NCBI GenBank assembly: GCA_003576905.1
Contig: QEVG01000002.1
Coordinates: 1-64,000, forward strand
Reading direction: 5' to 3'
DNA: 64,000 bases
Source of the DNA: Planctomycetota bacterium
GTDB taxonomy: Bacteria; Planctomycetota; Phycisphaerae; UBA1845; UTPLA1
Shown here: one piece after another, positions 46,435 to 54,593 of the stretch
Position numbering within the stretch: the first letter of the stretch is position 1
Layout: the number at the start of each line of letters is the position of its first letter
The notes under the pieces: generated by a model
The model's input: only the letters and a program-made list of their open reading frames with translations
What the model was told of the DNA's origin: nothing
Database searches by the model: none
Made by a program: the position numbers and the translations under genes

Positions 46435-47640
46435 ATGCGAATTAGGTGGCGAGGTTTGGAGTTGCCGACCCGCGTCCTTCGGGATGAGGTCGCCAGCACG
46501 CCGACGTACGGTAAGTTCAGCGTCGAGCCTTTTGAGCGTGGCTTTGGCACGACGGTGGGCAACAGCCTGCGCCGGATCCTCCTCTCCAGCCTGGAAGGCG
46601 CCGCCGTCACACACGTCAGGATCTCCGGGGCGGACCACGAGTTCACCACCCTCCCCGGCGTCCTGGAGGATGTGACCGTCGTCATCCTGAACGTCAAGTC
46701 CCTTGTCGTGCGGCTCGCCACGGACACGCCGAAGACCATGCGGCTCTCGGTGCGCGGCGAACGCGGCAAAATGACGCAGGTCCGGGCGGACAGGATCGAG
46801 TGCGATCCCGCGATTGAGATCATCAACAAGGATCAACTCATCTGCACCCTGACCGACGACGCCAATCTCGAACTGGAGATGACCGTCGGGCTCGGTCGCG
46901 GATACGCCACGGCCGACGATCACAAGGTCGAGGGGCAGGACCAGGTCATCGGCGTCATTCCGGTGGACTCGGTCTATTCTCCGGTGACGCGCGTCCGGTA
47001 CCGGGTCGAAGACACCCGCGTCGGACAGCGGACCAATTACGACCGGCTGGTCATGGAAATCTGGACCAACGGAACGCTCACCCCCGACATGGCGCTGGTC
47101 GAGGCGGCGAAGATTCTCCGCAAGCACCTGAACGCCTTCGTTCAGTATTTCGAGCTCGGCACGGCCCTCGGCATGCCCGGCGGAGACTCCGATCACCTGA
47201 TCGGCGGACCGCAGGGCGGCAAGGCCGACCCGAGCCTTCTCTCGCAGCCGATCTCGTTTCTTGATCTTTCCGTCCGGGCGAGCAATTGCCTGGTTTCGGC
47301 GAGCATCACGACGGTCGGCGAGCTGATCCAGAAGGAAGAGGCCGACCTGCTTAAGCTCCGGAGCTTCGGGAAGACCTCACTCCGCGAAGTGAAGCGGAAG
47401 CTCGCCGATCACGGCCTGGCCCTGAAGTCCGACACCGGCGGCCCGGTGGATCTGGACGGGGGCGACGACGATGAAGGGGGCGACGAGGAGGAATCCGAGT
47501 ATCAGTCTTCCGGCGGTGTTTCTGAATTCGGCAGCGCGCCGGTTCGATTCGGCGTCGCGGGTTCGATGGGTTCGAATCCATTCGCTGCACCGCCGAGTAA
47601 CGGGCCGTCCGCCGAGACGACACCCGGAAACCCGGTCTGA
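46435..47640 (+). CDS. rpoA: RNA polymerase alpha subunit
   Basis: Assembly platform of RNA polymerase; its C-terminal domain binds UP elements and activators. 401 residues against ~330 in most bacteria. The N-terminal domain (GNSLRRILLSSLEGAAVT) and C-terminal domain (LDLSVRASNCL, KLRSFGKTSLREVKRKL) are intact. The extra ~65 residues (about 335-401) are acidic then Ser/Pro/Gly-rich and look disordered. GGGAGGT before the ATG at 46435 fixes the start, although the frame is open 42 codons upstream. Confidence 0.97.
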   Translation: MRIRWRGLELPTRVLRDEVASTPTYGKFSVEPFERGFGTTVGNSLRRILLSSLEGAAVTHVRISGADHEFTTLPGVLEDVTVVILNVKSLVVRLATDTPKTMRLSVRGERGKMTQVRADRIECDPAIEIINKDQLICTLTDDANLELEMTVGLGRGYATADDHKVEGQDQVIGVIPVDSVYSPVTRVRYRVEDTRVGQRTNYDRLVMEIWTNGTLTPDMALVEAAKILRKHLNAFVQYFELGTALGMPGGDSDHLIGGPQGGKADPSLLSQPISFLDLSVRASNCLVSASITTVGELIQKEEADLLKLRSFGKTSLREVKRKLADHGLALKSDTGGPVDLDGGDDDEGGDEEESEYQSSGGVSEFGSAPVRFGVAGSMGSNPFAAPPSNGPSAETTPGNPV

Positions 47641-47730
47641 TACGTTGCCCGGGCGCACCGCGACGTGCCGCTCCCGCGGGTTTGGAGCCGGGCGTGTCGA
47701 AAGGGAAAGGACAGCCGTGCCGGCTCAGGA

Positions 47731-47748
47731 AGTCCGCCTGCGCGGACT
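47731..47748 (+). promoter_or_regulatory. Hairpin in the rplQ leader
   Basis: AGTCCGC (47731-47737) pairs perfectly with GCGGACT (47742-47748) over a four-base loop, 28 bases before the rplQ start and within the 135-base gap after rpoA. A processing or translational control role is possible. Confidence 0.35.
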
Positions 47749-47775
47749 GAATGGTAAAACGACAGGTAGACAGCC

Positions 47776-48444
47776 ATGAGACATCGACTAGCAGGACGAC
47801 ATCTGGCGCGCACCCCGGCGCATCACAAGGCGATGCGCCGCAACATGGCGCAGAGCCTCTTTCAATACGGCGAGATCGAGACCACGCTGATCAAGGCGAA
47901 GGAGATTCGCCCGTTCGTCGAGCGGTTAATCACGCTGGCCCGCAGAAACACGCTGCACGCGCGGCAGCGGGTGATCGCGCTGCTTGGCGACCGCGCGGCG
48001 CTCTCCAAGGAAGAGCAGGAAAAGTACGAAGCGATGTCTCGCGCGGAACGCACTCGAGTCCTTGCGAATCGATCGGGCCGCCGTCATCGCACCGGCCAGG
48101 TTCCCGCGGCGTACAACAAGAACAAGTTTCCTTTCGTGGCGAAGTCGGTCGTTCATCGCCTGTTTACCGAGATCGCGCCGCGCTACAAGGATCGTCCGGG
48201 CGGGTACACGCGCATCATCCGGCTGGCGAAGCATCGCATCGGTGACAACAGCGACCTCGCCATTCTTCAGCTTGTGGGCAACGAGGAGGCTGTGACCGCT
48301 TCGACGCGCAAGAGCGCCATGCCCCGGCGCCAGAAGGCCGCCGAGCGCATCCGCTATCTCCAGGGCAAGGGCGGAAAGAAGAAATCGAAGTCCGAGGCAT
48401 CCGCCAGGCCCGACACCGGCGGCGGAGAAGCCAAGACTGAGTGA
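47776..48444 (+). CDS. rplQ: Ribosomal protein L17, enlarged
   Basis: Large-subunit protein at the exit side. 222 residues against ~125 in E. coli. The core is normal (MRHRLAGRHLARTPAHHKAMRRN type start, SLFQYGEIETTLIKAKEIRPFVERLITLAR). An insertion of ~45 residues (about 75-120, EEQEKYEAMSRAERTRVLAN and following) splits the domain, and a Lys/Ser/Gly tail of ~50 residues is added. Confidence 0.95.
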   Translation: MRHRLAGRHLARTPAHHKAMRRNMAQSLFQYGEIETTLIKAKEIRPFVERLITLARRNTLHARQRVIALLGDRAALSKEEQEKYEAMSRAERTRVLANRSGRRHRTGQVPAAYNKNKFPFVAKSVVHRLFTEIAPRYKDRPGGYTRIIRLAKHRIGDNSDLAILQLVGNEEAVTASTRKSAMPRRQKAAERIRYLQGKGGKKKSKSEASARPDTGGGEAKTE

Positions 48445-48478
48445 TCCCCGCCGCCCGGCGGCAGAGTGGGGTGGGGTC

Positions 48479-48904
48479 GTGAGCGACAATTCCTGCATCT
48501 TTTGCAAGATCGCGGCGGGGAGCATCCCCGCGCTTCGGGTTTTTGAATCGCCTGACGCCATCGCCTTTCTGGACATCGCGCCGCTTGCTCCGGGTCACAC
48601 GCTGCTCATCCCGCGCCAGCATTTTCAGAGTATTCTCGATGTACCTCCCGACGTGCTGGGGCGCCTGTCCGGCCATCTGCCGCCGCTTGCCCGCGCGGTG
48701 ATGAAGGTCAGCGGGGCGACGGGGCTGAACGTGCTCCAGAACACCGGCGAATCCAGCGGGCAAGCCGTCTTCCACCTTCACTTTCACCTGATCCCTCGCA
48801 CGGAAGAGGACCAGCTTGGCTTCCGATGGAACGCCGGGACCTACGGACCGGGCGAAGACAAGGCAATGCAGGCCGGCCTCCTGATGGCGCTCAAGGCACA
48901 ATGA
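48479..48904 (+). CDS. HIT family hydrolase
   Basis: A 141-residue nucleotide hydrolase or transferase of the histidine triad family (HinT-like branch). The triad is His99-x-His101-x-His103 in HLHFHLIP, and CIFCKIAAGSIP starts the domain. GTG start, 34 bases after rplQ, so it is probably the last gene of the superoperon. Substrate unknown. Confidence 0.93.
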   Translation: MSDNSCIFCKIAAGSIPALRVFESPDAIAFLDIAPLAPGHTLLIPRQHFQSILDVPPDVLGRLSGHLPPLARAVMKVSGATGLNVLQNTGESSGQAVFHLHFHLIPRTEEDQLGFRWNAGTYGPGEDKAMQAGLLMALKAQ

Positions 48905-49031
48905 CGCAAACCATCGCAGACCCGTGCCGCCGTCCGGCGGGTATCGCGACGCGCGCAGACGCCGGTAATCATTTCGTGGTGAACCCCCGCGTGTTTGATC
49001 GGGCACCCCGATTCCGCGACAATCTCAATCC

Positions 49032-51983
49032 ATGAGAACCAATCGCCTTCTCACGCGTGTCGCCGGTTGTCTTGCGTGCCTGTATGCGGGCATCGTGGCC
49101 GTGCGGCTGTCGGCACAGGCTCCGCAAACAGATGCACCGGCTTCGGCGCCTACCGTCGCGTTGTCGGCCGGTGTCGCCGACGGGCTGTCGGGGTACCGAT
49201 TCGAGCACGGTGGGCGGGCATTCGCCGACCTCGTAACGCTGGCCGACGGATCCATGCTCCTCGGAAAGGCAATGGAATGGGCCGATCAGGTTCTGATTTT
49301 TGGGGTAGATGGAACGCCGGAGGCGATTGACGCGACAAACGTCGAGAGAATCGAGTACCGCCGCCTTGCCCGGCACCGCGCGAAGCCGGACCGGCCCGAT
49401 CTGACGGTGGCCTTCATCGAGCGGCTTCCGCGCGATCAAAGTCTCCACGGAAAGGTCATCCAAGAGGACGGCGTGAGCCGGCTCGCGACAGACCCGGGCA
49501 AGGTCGCCTCGGCACCCAGGCCGGGAGCGACTGTCACGTTTCGGGTAAACGTGCTGAACGCGGGGTGGCGGGCGTCGGCCGATACGACGTGTCGAATCCT
49601 GATCGACGGCAATGAGATCAAGAGCGCGCGGCTCGGTCCCCTTGAGCCGGGGGCGACCACCACGATCGACGCGACGTGGGCGTGGCAGGAGGGCGCAAAG
49701 GTCATTCGCGTGGAACTGGCCGCGAGCGACGCCGCGCCGGAAATCAATCGATGGAACAACACTTTTGAGGACTCCCTTCGGGCACAGGCGGTCGCGGTCG
49801 TCGTCGCACGAAGTGTGCTTGAGCGGTTCAGGAGTTCGCCGAACGCGGTGGATTCCTTCTGCGTCGAGGACTGGGTGCAGTACCAGCTCCGGTGTCTGAA
49901 TGCCCTGTTTGCGCGTTCGGTCTATCCGACGACCCCCGCGGGCGTGACGGAACGCGTACGGTGCGATCGAATCGTCGTCGTGGATGATCCGGAGGACGCC
50001 GCGCAGAGGGAGCAGTGGGAGGCAGGCCTTCGCCAGGGCGGCAAGGCCGACGGCCTCGCCGAGTACGCCGCGATCATGATCTTCGATCGCGCGCCGTCCG
50101 ACGATTCACTGAACTACGCCGCGCTGAAGGTGGACTGGGAACGCCTCAAGAACGTGTGTCTCCAGCTGGGCCTCGTGGATCTGATGAAGCTGGATACCCG
50201 GCCCGATCAATGCCTGGCGACGGATCGCAACGGCCGCTATGTCAATCGGCAACATCTGTATCCGTGGCCGCGGACACTGATGCATACGCCGGGGGGCTTT
50301 CGGCTGACGGAGATCGAGTCGGCCTACCTGAATCGCGTGGTCGGCCGGCCCCGGGGGCTTCAGGGCGAATACCTTTATGCCCTTCCAAGTAAGATTCGGG
50401 TCGTGGTTCGCGCCAACAACGGGCGTCCGCTCGAGGCCGTCACGATCGATGCCTATCAGCTCCACGGTAAAGGTGAATACGCCGGAATGATCGCGGGCGT
50501 GGGGGCGCGTGACCCCCTTTATTCGGCGCCGACCGATGCCCTCGGTTCCCTGACGCTGCTCGACCAGGAAACGCCCGAATACACGACGCCGAACGGTTAT
50601 TCGCTGCGCGCCAACCCGTTCGGGCGGATCGCGTCCGACGGTTCGAACGGGCTCTTGCTGCTAAAGCTCGCGCATGGGACCGGCCCGGAAGAGTTCCACT
50701 TCGTGCGGGTGGTCGATTGTGCCCTTGCCGCGTTGCAGGGTAGCCGGGACGAGATGGTCATCGACATCCGCACGCGCTTTGCGGCACACGAAACGCCCGA
50801 AGCGCAGGCGTCGACGGCAATCCTGATGGACCCTCGCGATCCGCCGCGGACGCCGGCCACGGCGGTGTGGTACATGGGATCGATGCGGCCCTCGCGGCAG
50901 GTGGATGAGTTTCGCGTCTTTCGGCGCACGAGTCTTGGAGGCGAGGACATCGCGCCCTGGCAGCTTGTGGCGGTGAAGCGGCGCGAGGATCCCACGAGCT
51001 GGCTGCGCTACGACGGCGCGTACTGGCAGCCGCTGGCCGGCACGCGCGCCGGCTATTCGGCGGACACTTTTTTCGCGGTATCGACGGTGGATCGCGAGGG
51101 GCGCGAAAGCGCCCTGGCTTCGCCCGGTTTTCTCGCCTGTCAGAAGGACGCGCTCAAGCTGGCGATTCATCGCGACCACGCCATCATCACCCTCACCGGC
51201 GACGGGCCGACGCAGCTCCTGTGGTGGGATGGCCAGGTCGGCACGCAGCCCTACGGCGTGCGAAACCTGAGGTTTCCGGGCTACCGGCCTGCGTTTGCAG
51301 GCATCGCCATTAACGCGGATGGCCGGGTCGTCATCACCGACCCGGTTAATCACCTTCTCGCGTTCTACGACGACGCGGGCGAACTGACGGAACTCATTCC
51401 GCCTCGGGAGGCGTGGCCCGGGTTCGCCAGCGATGAGCCCGGCGAGTTTTACGCGCCCTGGGACGTGGCGGTCGACGAGTCGGGACGAATCTACGTCGCG
51501 GATTTCGCCAACGATCGGGTCCAGATTCTTGACGGGTCGGGCCGCTTCACCGGCCTCGTGGACGAGTCGGCCGGGTTCCGCGGTCCGCACGCGGTGGCCG
51601 TGTCAAATAAGCATCTCTGCGTGACCGACCGGGACGGTTCGCGGTGTCGCGTGTACGACATCAGCGGAGACTCCCCCGTGTTCGTCCGCGAAATCCCGCG
51701 GCTGTTCGACGCCGACCGGGCCCTGGTGGGCCGCGAGGGCCGCGTCTACCTGACCGGCCGTCTTGCGCCGAAGCACGACATCGGCGTGCTTGTGTTCAAC
51801 CCGGACGGAGACGGCGCGCGGTTCGACCGCGTCGAGGCGGAATCCAAGATCGACATGGGGAAGGTCTACAGCCCGCGCGGGATGTACTTTTTCATCAACG
51901 CCCTCGGGGACGACTACGGGTACTTCGTGAACTCATTCCCGTTTGACGTTCGTCGCGTGCGCCTCGATTACACGCCGCCCTGA
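49032..51983 (+). CDS. Secreted CARDB-like and NHL-repeat protein
   Basis: A 983-residue exported protein of unknown function. Signal peptide to about residue 28 (RLSAQA). Residues ~155-255 look like a CARDB Ig-type domain (PRPGATVTFRVNVLNAG, LGPLEPGATTTIDATW, NRWNNTFE). A middle part of ~450 residues is unrecognised. The C-terminal ~200 residues carry NHL beta-propeller repeats (APWDVAVDESGRIYVADFAND and GPHAVAVSNKHLCVTDRDGSR). Such architecture suggests binding or adhesion outside the cell. The ribosome binding site is weak. Convergent with the beta-propeller lipoprotein gene, 29 bases away. Confidence 0.75.
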   Translation: MRTNRLLTRVAGCLACLYAGIVAVRLSAQAPQTDAPASAPTVALSAGVADGLSGYRFEHGGRAFADLVTLADGSMLLGKAMEWADQVLIFGVDGTPEAIDATNVERIEYRRLARHRAKPDRPDLTVAFIERLPRDQSLHGKVIQEDGVSRLATDPGKVASAPRPGATVTFRVNVLNAGWRASADTTCRILIDGNEIKSARLGPLEPGATTTIDATWAWQEGAKVIRVELAASDAAPEINRWNNTFEDSLRAQAVAVVVARSVLERFRSSPNAVDSFCVEDWVQYQLRCLNALFARSVYPTTPAGVTERVRCDRIVVVDDPEDAAQREQWEAGLRQGGKADGLAEYAAIMIFDRAPSDDSLNYAALKVDWERLKNVCLQLGLVDLMKLDTRPDQCLATDRNGRYVNRQHLYPWPRTLMHTPGGFRLTEIESAYLNRVVGRPRGLQGEYLYALPSKIRVVVRANNGRPLEAVTIDAYQLHGKGEYAGMIAGVGARDPLYSAPTDALGSLTLLDQETPEYTTPNGYSLRANPFGRIASDGSNGLLLLKLAHGTGPEEFHFVRVVDCALAALQGSRDEMVIDIRTRFAAHETPEAQASTAILMDPRDPPRTPATAVWYMGSMRPSRQVDEFRVFRRTSLGGEDIAPWQLVAVKRREDPTSWLRYDGAYWQPLAGTRAGYSADTFFAVSTVDREGRESALASPGFLACQKDALKLAIHRDHAIITLTGDGPTQLLWWDGQVGTQPYGVRNLRFPGYRPAFAGIAINADGRVVITDPVNHLLAFYDDAGELTELIPPREAWPGFASDEPGEFYAPWDVAVDESGRIYVADFANDRVQILDGSGRFTGLVDESAGFRGPHAVAVSNKHLCVTDRDGSRCRVYDISGDSPVFVREIPRLFDADRALVGREGRVYLTGRLAPKHDIGVLVFNPDGDGARFDRVEAESKIDMGKVYSPRGMYFFINALGDDYGYFVNSFPFDVRRVRLDYTPP

Positions 51984-52012
51984 CGCCCATCGGCCGACAC
52001 GGCTCCACGGGT

Positions 52013-53398
52013 TTACTTGTCGAGCCAGCCTTCGCGCATCTCCTTCGGCCAGTCGGCGCTGATGCATGTCGCCTTTCCCGCCTTCCAGAGCCAGACCTCT
52101 GGCGCGGAGGGCTTTCCGTCCTTCCCTTGTTGGCGGCCCACAAAACAGGCCTCCTGCGCGCTGCGCCAGCACGGCAGGCTGAGCGACTTACCTTTGGCAT
52201 CAATTACGTCCACAAGCGATTGGGTCTGGCCCGAGGCGAATTCATAGAGGCTCAGCGCTCCCTGCGGCCCGGGCAAGAGGACCTGAGCCTCGTCCGGACT
52301 GGTTTCAAACAGGCCGAGGCTCGGCTCGACCGCCTCGGAAAAATCGCGGCCCAGGACCCGGGTCACGCTGGCGGGCATGCGCGGATCGAGCACGAACATC
52401 GTCCAGGCTTGGGGCATGTCCCGGCTGGTCGCCGGCAGCGTTACTTCGACCGACGAGAAGATCAGGCGGCCGTCGCGAAGCCATCTCGCCCCGAGCATGG
52501 GGGAGAACAGAACACCGACGCGATCGGTGCGCTGGGCCCACTCCTTCAGAAGGGCGCCGGCCTCATCGCAGACCACGACGGTGGTCAGTGAGCCAAGGTC
52601 GATCGAGCCGTCGCGCGGCGGCGCGTCGGTCGTGCCGCGGATGAAGACGAGGCTCCGGCTGTCCGGGCTCCAGTCGTAGCCCACGGCGACCGACTCGGCC
52701 ACCTGCCGTGCCTCGCCTCCCTCGGCGGTTACAACGAACAGGGATATGGTGTTGTCTTCGCGCTTCGAGCTGTTCATGAGAAACGCGATGTTCCGGCCGT
52801 TGGGCGAGACCGCCGGGGCGTGAATCTCGTTAAGCCCGCGGTAGAGCGCCTTTTGCTCCTTGAACGCATCGGCCTCCACGGTGAACACCGAGAGCTTCCA
52901 GACGGTTGCCTGGAGCTTTTCGAGATCGCTCCATTTGTCGCCCAGCTTCTCCTTCAGCTTTTCGGCGTGCCGGTCGCGGAGACACAGCAACACGGCGCCT
53001 TCATCGCCGGGCGAAAGCTCGTCGTGGGGGTCGAGTTTGAAATCGTCGAGCGAACCGGAGTAGGCCAGCAGGCGTTCATGCGCGTCTTTGGCATGGCGTT
53101 CGATTCGGTCCCGCCCGGCCTTGTCGAAGAGCGGCTCCGCATCCGACCACTTGCCGGCCCTGGCGGTGTGAACCACCGCCAGCCGCTTTCCGTCCGGGAA
53201 CCAGTCGCAGCGGGCGGGCGTGCCGGTAAGTCGCGGCGGTAGGGCCTTACCGGTGGCATCGATCAGGTACAGTCCCGTGGGCGTGGCGACGGCGGCGCGG
53301 CTGCCGTCGGGCGACCAGCAGATTCGCTTCTCGGGCAGGCAGCCCCCGGCAAGGGCTGTAAGCGCCGCGAGGATAATTGTTCTGTGCATGGTGTTCAT
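52013..53398 (-). CDS. TolB-like beta-propeller lipoprotein
   Basis: A 461-residue exported protein. An N-terminal signal ends in ALAGGC, a plausible lipobox (Cys20). The body has WD40/PD40-type repeats: ICWSPDGSRAAVATPTG, CDWFPDGKRLAVVH, APAVSPNGRNIAFLM, YDWSPDSRSLVFIRG. The start at 53398 has CAGGAG seven bases upstream and overlaps the anti-sigma-like gene stop by four bases (ATGA). Third gene of the sigma operon, so it is likely to sense or report envelope state, or be an effector under the same control (inference). Confidence 0.85.
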   Translation of the reverse strand: MNTMHRTIILAALTALAGGCLPEKRICWSPDGSRAAVATPTGLYLIDATGKALPPRLTGTPARCDWFPDGKRLAVVHTARAGKWSDAEPLFDKAGRDRIERHAKDAHERLLAYSGSLDDFKLDPHDELSPGDEGAVLLCLRDRHAEKLKEKLGDKWSDLEKLQATVWKLSVFTVEADAFKEQKALYRGLNEIHAPAVSPNGRNIAFLMNSSKREDNTISLFVVTAEGGEARQVAESVAVGYDWSPDSRSLVFIRGTTDAPPRDGSIDLGSLTTVVVCDEAGALLKEWAQRTDRVGVLFSPMLGARWLRDGRLIFSSVEVTLPATSRDMPQAWTMFVLDPRMPASVTRVLGRDFSEAVEPSLGLFETSPDEAQVLLPGPQGALSLYEFASGQTQSLVDVIDAKGKSLSLPCWRSAQEACFVGRQQGKDGKPSAPEVWLWKAGKATCISADWPKEMREGWLDK

Positions 53399-53907
53399 AG
53401 TGATTCTCCTGCTTGTGGCTTCGCCAGGGGCGAGGTCCATGTGATGCGCTTAGTGTTCCGGGCGGGGCGGACGGATCCGCCGCCGACGAAGTTGCGAACG
53501 GACCAGAACTCGTGGCCGGATGATTCCTCCGGAGACGGGGCCACCACAACCACATCGCGAAATTCGTCCGCGTCCGTCGGGGCCTGCCCCGACATTCTCA
53601 TGCCCAGCATGAACGCGAGGGCGATTGCGGCGGCCAGGGAAAGGGGCCGGAGCCATGTTGCCGACGGACGCCGATTTGGCCGGTTCAGTGCGCGGTCGAT
53701 GCGATCTTGGGGAAAAGGCGGAAGCGCGGCATCGGCAGGCTGATTCAGCGCGGCATGAGCGGTCTCCAGGACGCGGTCGATTTCCCGGGCGACGGCTTCG
53801 TCCTCGGCATGGCCCGCCAGGTACGCGTCGAGGAGTTCGGTCGTCTCTGCCGGCAATTCCCCGAGTTTTCGATCGATCAGCAGCTTTTCAAGCGTCGCCG
53901 GGTTCAT
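53395..53907 (-). CDS. Putative anti-sigma factor, membrane protein
   Basis: A 170-residue protein with one membrane helix (86-103, WLRPLSLAAAIALAFMLGM) splitting a cytoplasmic N-terminal part (1-80) from an exported C-terminal part. The start (ATG at 53907) overlaps the sigma stop by four bases (ATGA). This position and topology are typical of anti-sigma factors. The N-terminal part has no ZAS His-Cys-Cys motif, so it would be a non-zinc form. Homology to known families was not visible; the call rests on context. Confidence 0.75.
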   Translation of the reverse strand: MNPATLEKLLIDRKLGELPAETTELLDAYLAGHAEDEAVAREIDRVLETAHAALNQPADAALPPFPQDRIDRALNRPNRRPSATWLRPLSLAAAIALAFMLGMRMSGQAPTDADEFRDVVVVAPSPEESSGHEFWSVRNFVGGGSVRPARNTKRITWTSPLAKPQAGESL

Positions 53908-54443
53908 TCGCCCTTCTCCCTTGCATGTGCGGCGCTGACGTTGCGAGGACGGCCGGTCCCATCGGACCTCGCCGCCGCCCAGCGGCGCAGCCGCTGAACC
54001 GCGTGGTGTATGCGCGACCGAACCGTGCCCGTCGGCACGCCGGTTGCTTCGGCAATCTGCTCGTAGCTCAGTTCATCGACCAGTCGCATCGTGATGGCTT
54101 CTCGTTGGGCCTCAGGCAGCTTTTGTATTTCCTCGCGCATGGCGTCGATCCGCGGGTCCATGACAGTCTGCGGGGCCGTTAATTCCATGTTGAGCGTCGC
54201 GCGGCCGAGCAGCCGCGCCCGCCGTGCGCGATTGCGGAGCAGGTTTTTTGCAATTCCAAACAGCCAGGCTTCCTGGTTGATCGCCGCCTGAAGGCCGTCA
54301 AAGTCCTTCGCCGCTGCGACGAACGTGTCCTGGAGCAGTTCCTCGGCCACGCCGGCGTCGGTAGCGTGGCGTTGCAGGTAGCGCAGCAGCCGCGGGCCGG
54401 CGCCGCAATACAGCACTTCCAGTACCCTGGTCCTTTCGTCCAT
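53904..54443 (-). CDS. ECF sigma factor
   Basis: A 179-residue extracytoplasmic-function sigma factor. Region 2 at about 5-75 (ELLQDTFVAAAKDFDGL, WLFGIAKNLLRNRARR), region 4 at about 103-157 (KLPEAQREAITMRLVDELSYEQIAEATGVPTGTVRSRIHHAVQRLR). First of three genes linked by two ATGA overlaps (with the membrane protein, then the lipoprotein). The 150-base gap upstream contains TTGAAC near 54485 on the minus strand as a possible -35, but no convincing -10. Confidence 0.93.
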   Translation of the reverse strand: MDERTRVLEVLYCGAGPRLLRYLQRHATDAGVAEELLQDTFVAAAKDFDGLQAAINQEAWLFGIAKNLLRNRARRARLLGRATLNMELTAPQTVMDPRIDAMREEIQKLPEAQREAITMRLVDELSYEQIAEATGVPTGTVRSRIHHAVQRLRRWAAARSDGTGRPRNVSAAHAREKGE

Positions 54444-54593
54444 CGCCTTCCCATCCTACTTGTGGCTCGAGGCGGTGAGAAAGTTCAAATGTCCGGGAGG
54501 ATTAATTTGGTGTAATGGCGGGGACCAACGAATCAACGGGCGGATCGGGCGGAGCTCCGTGATGGGGCCGGCGTCACCGCCCGTGGTTCGGGT

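Noticed and set aside
47571-47600. GGTTCGAATCC, which looks like a tRNA T-arm
   Set aside because: It lies inside the rpoA reading frame, and no acceptor stem, D-arm or anticodon arm surrounds it.
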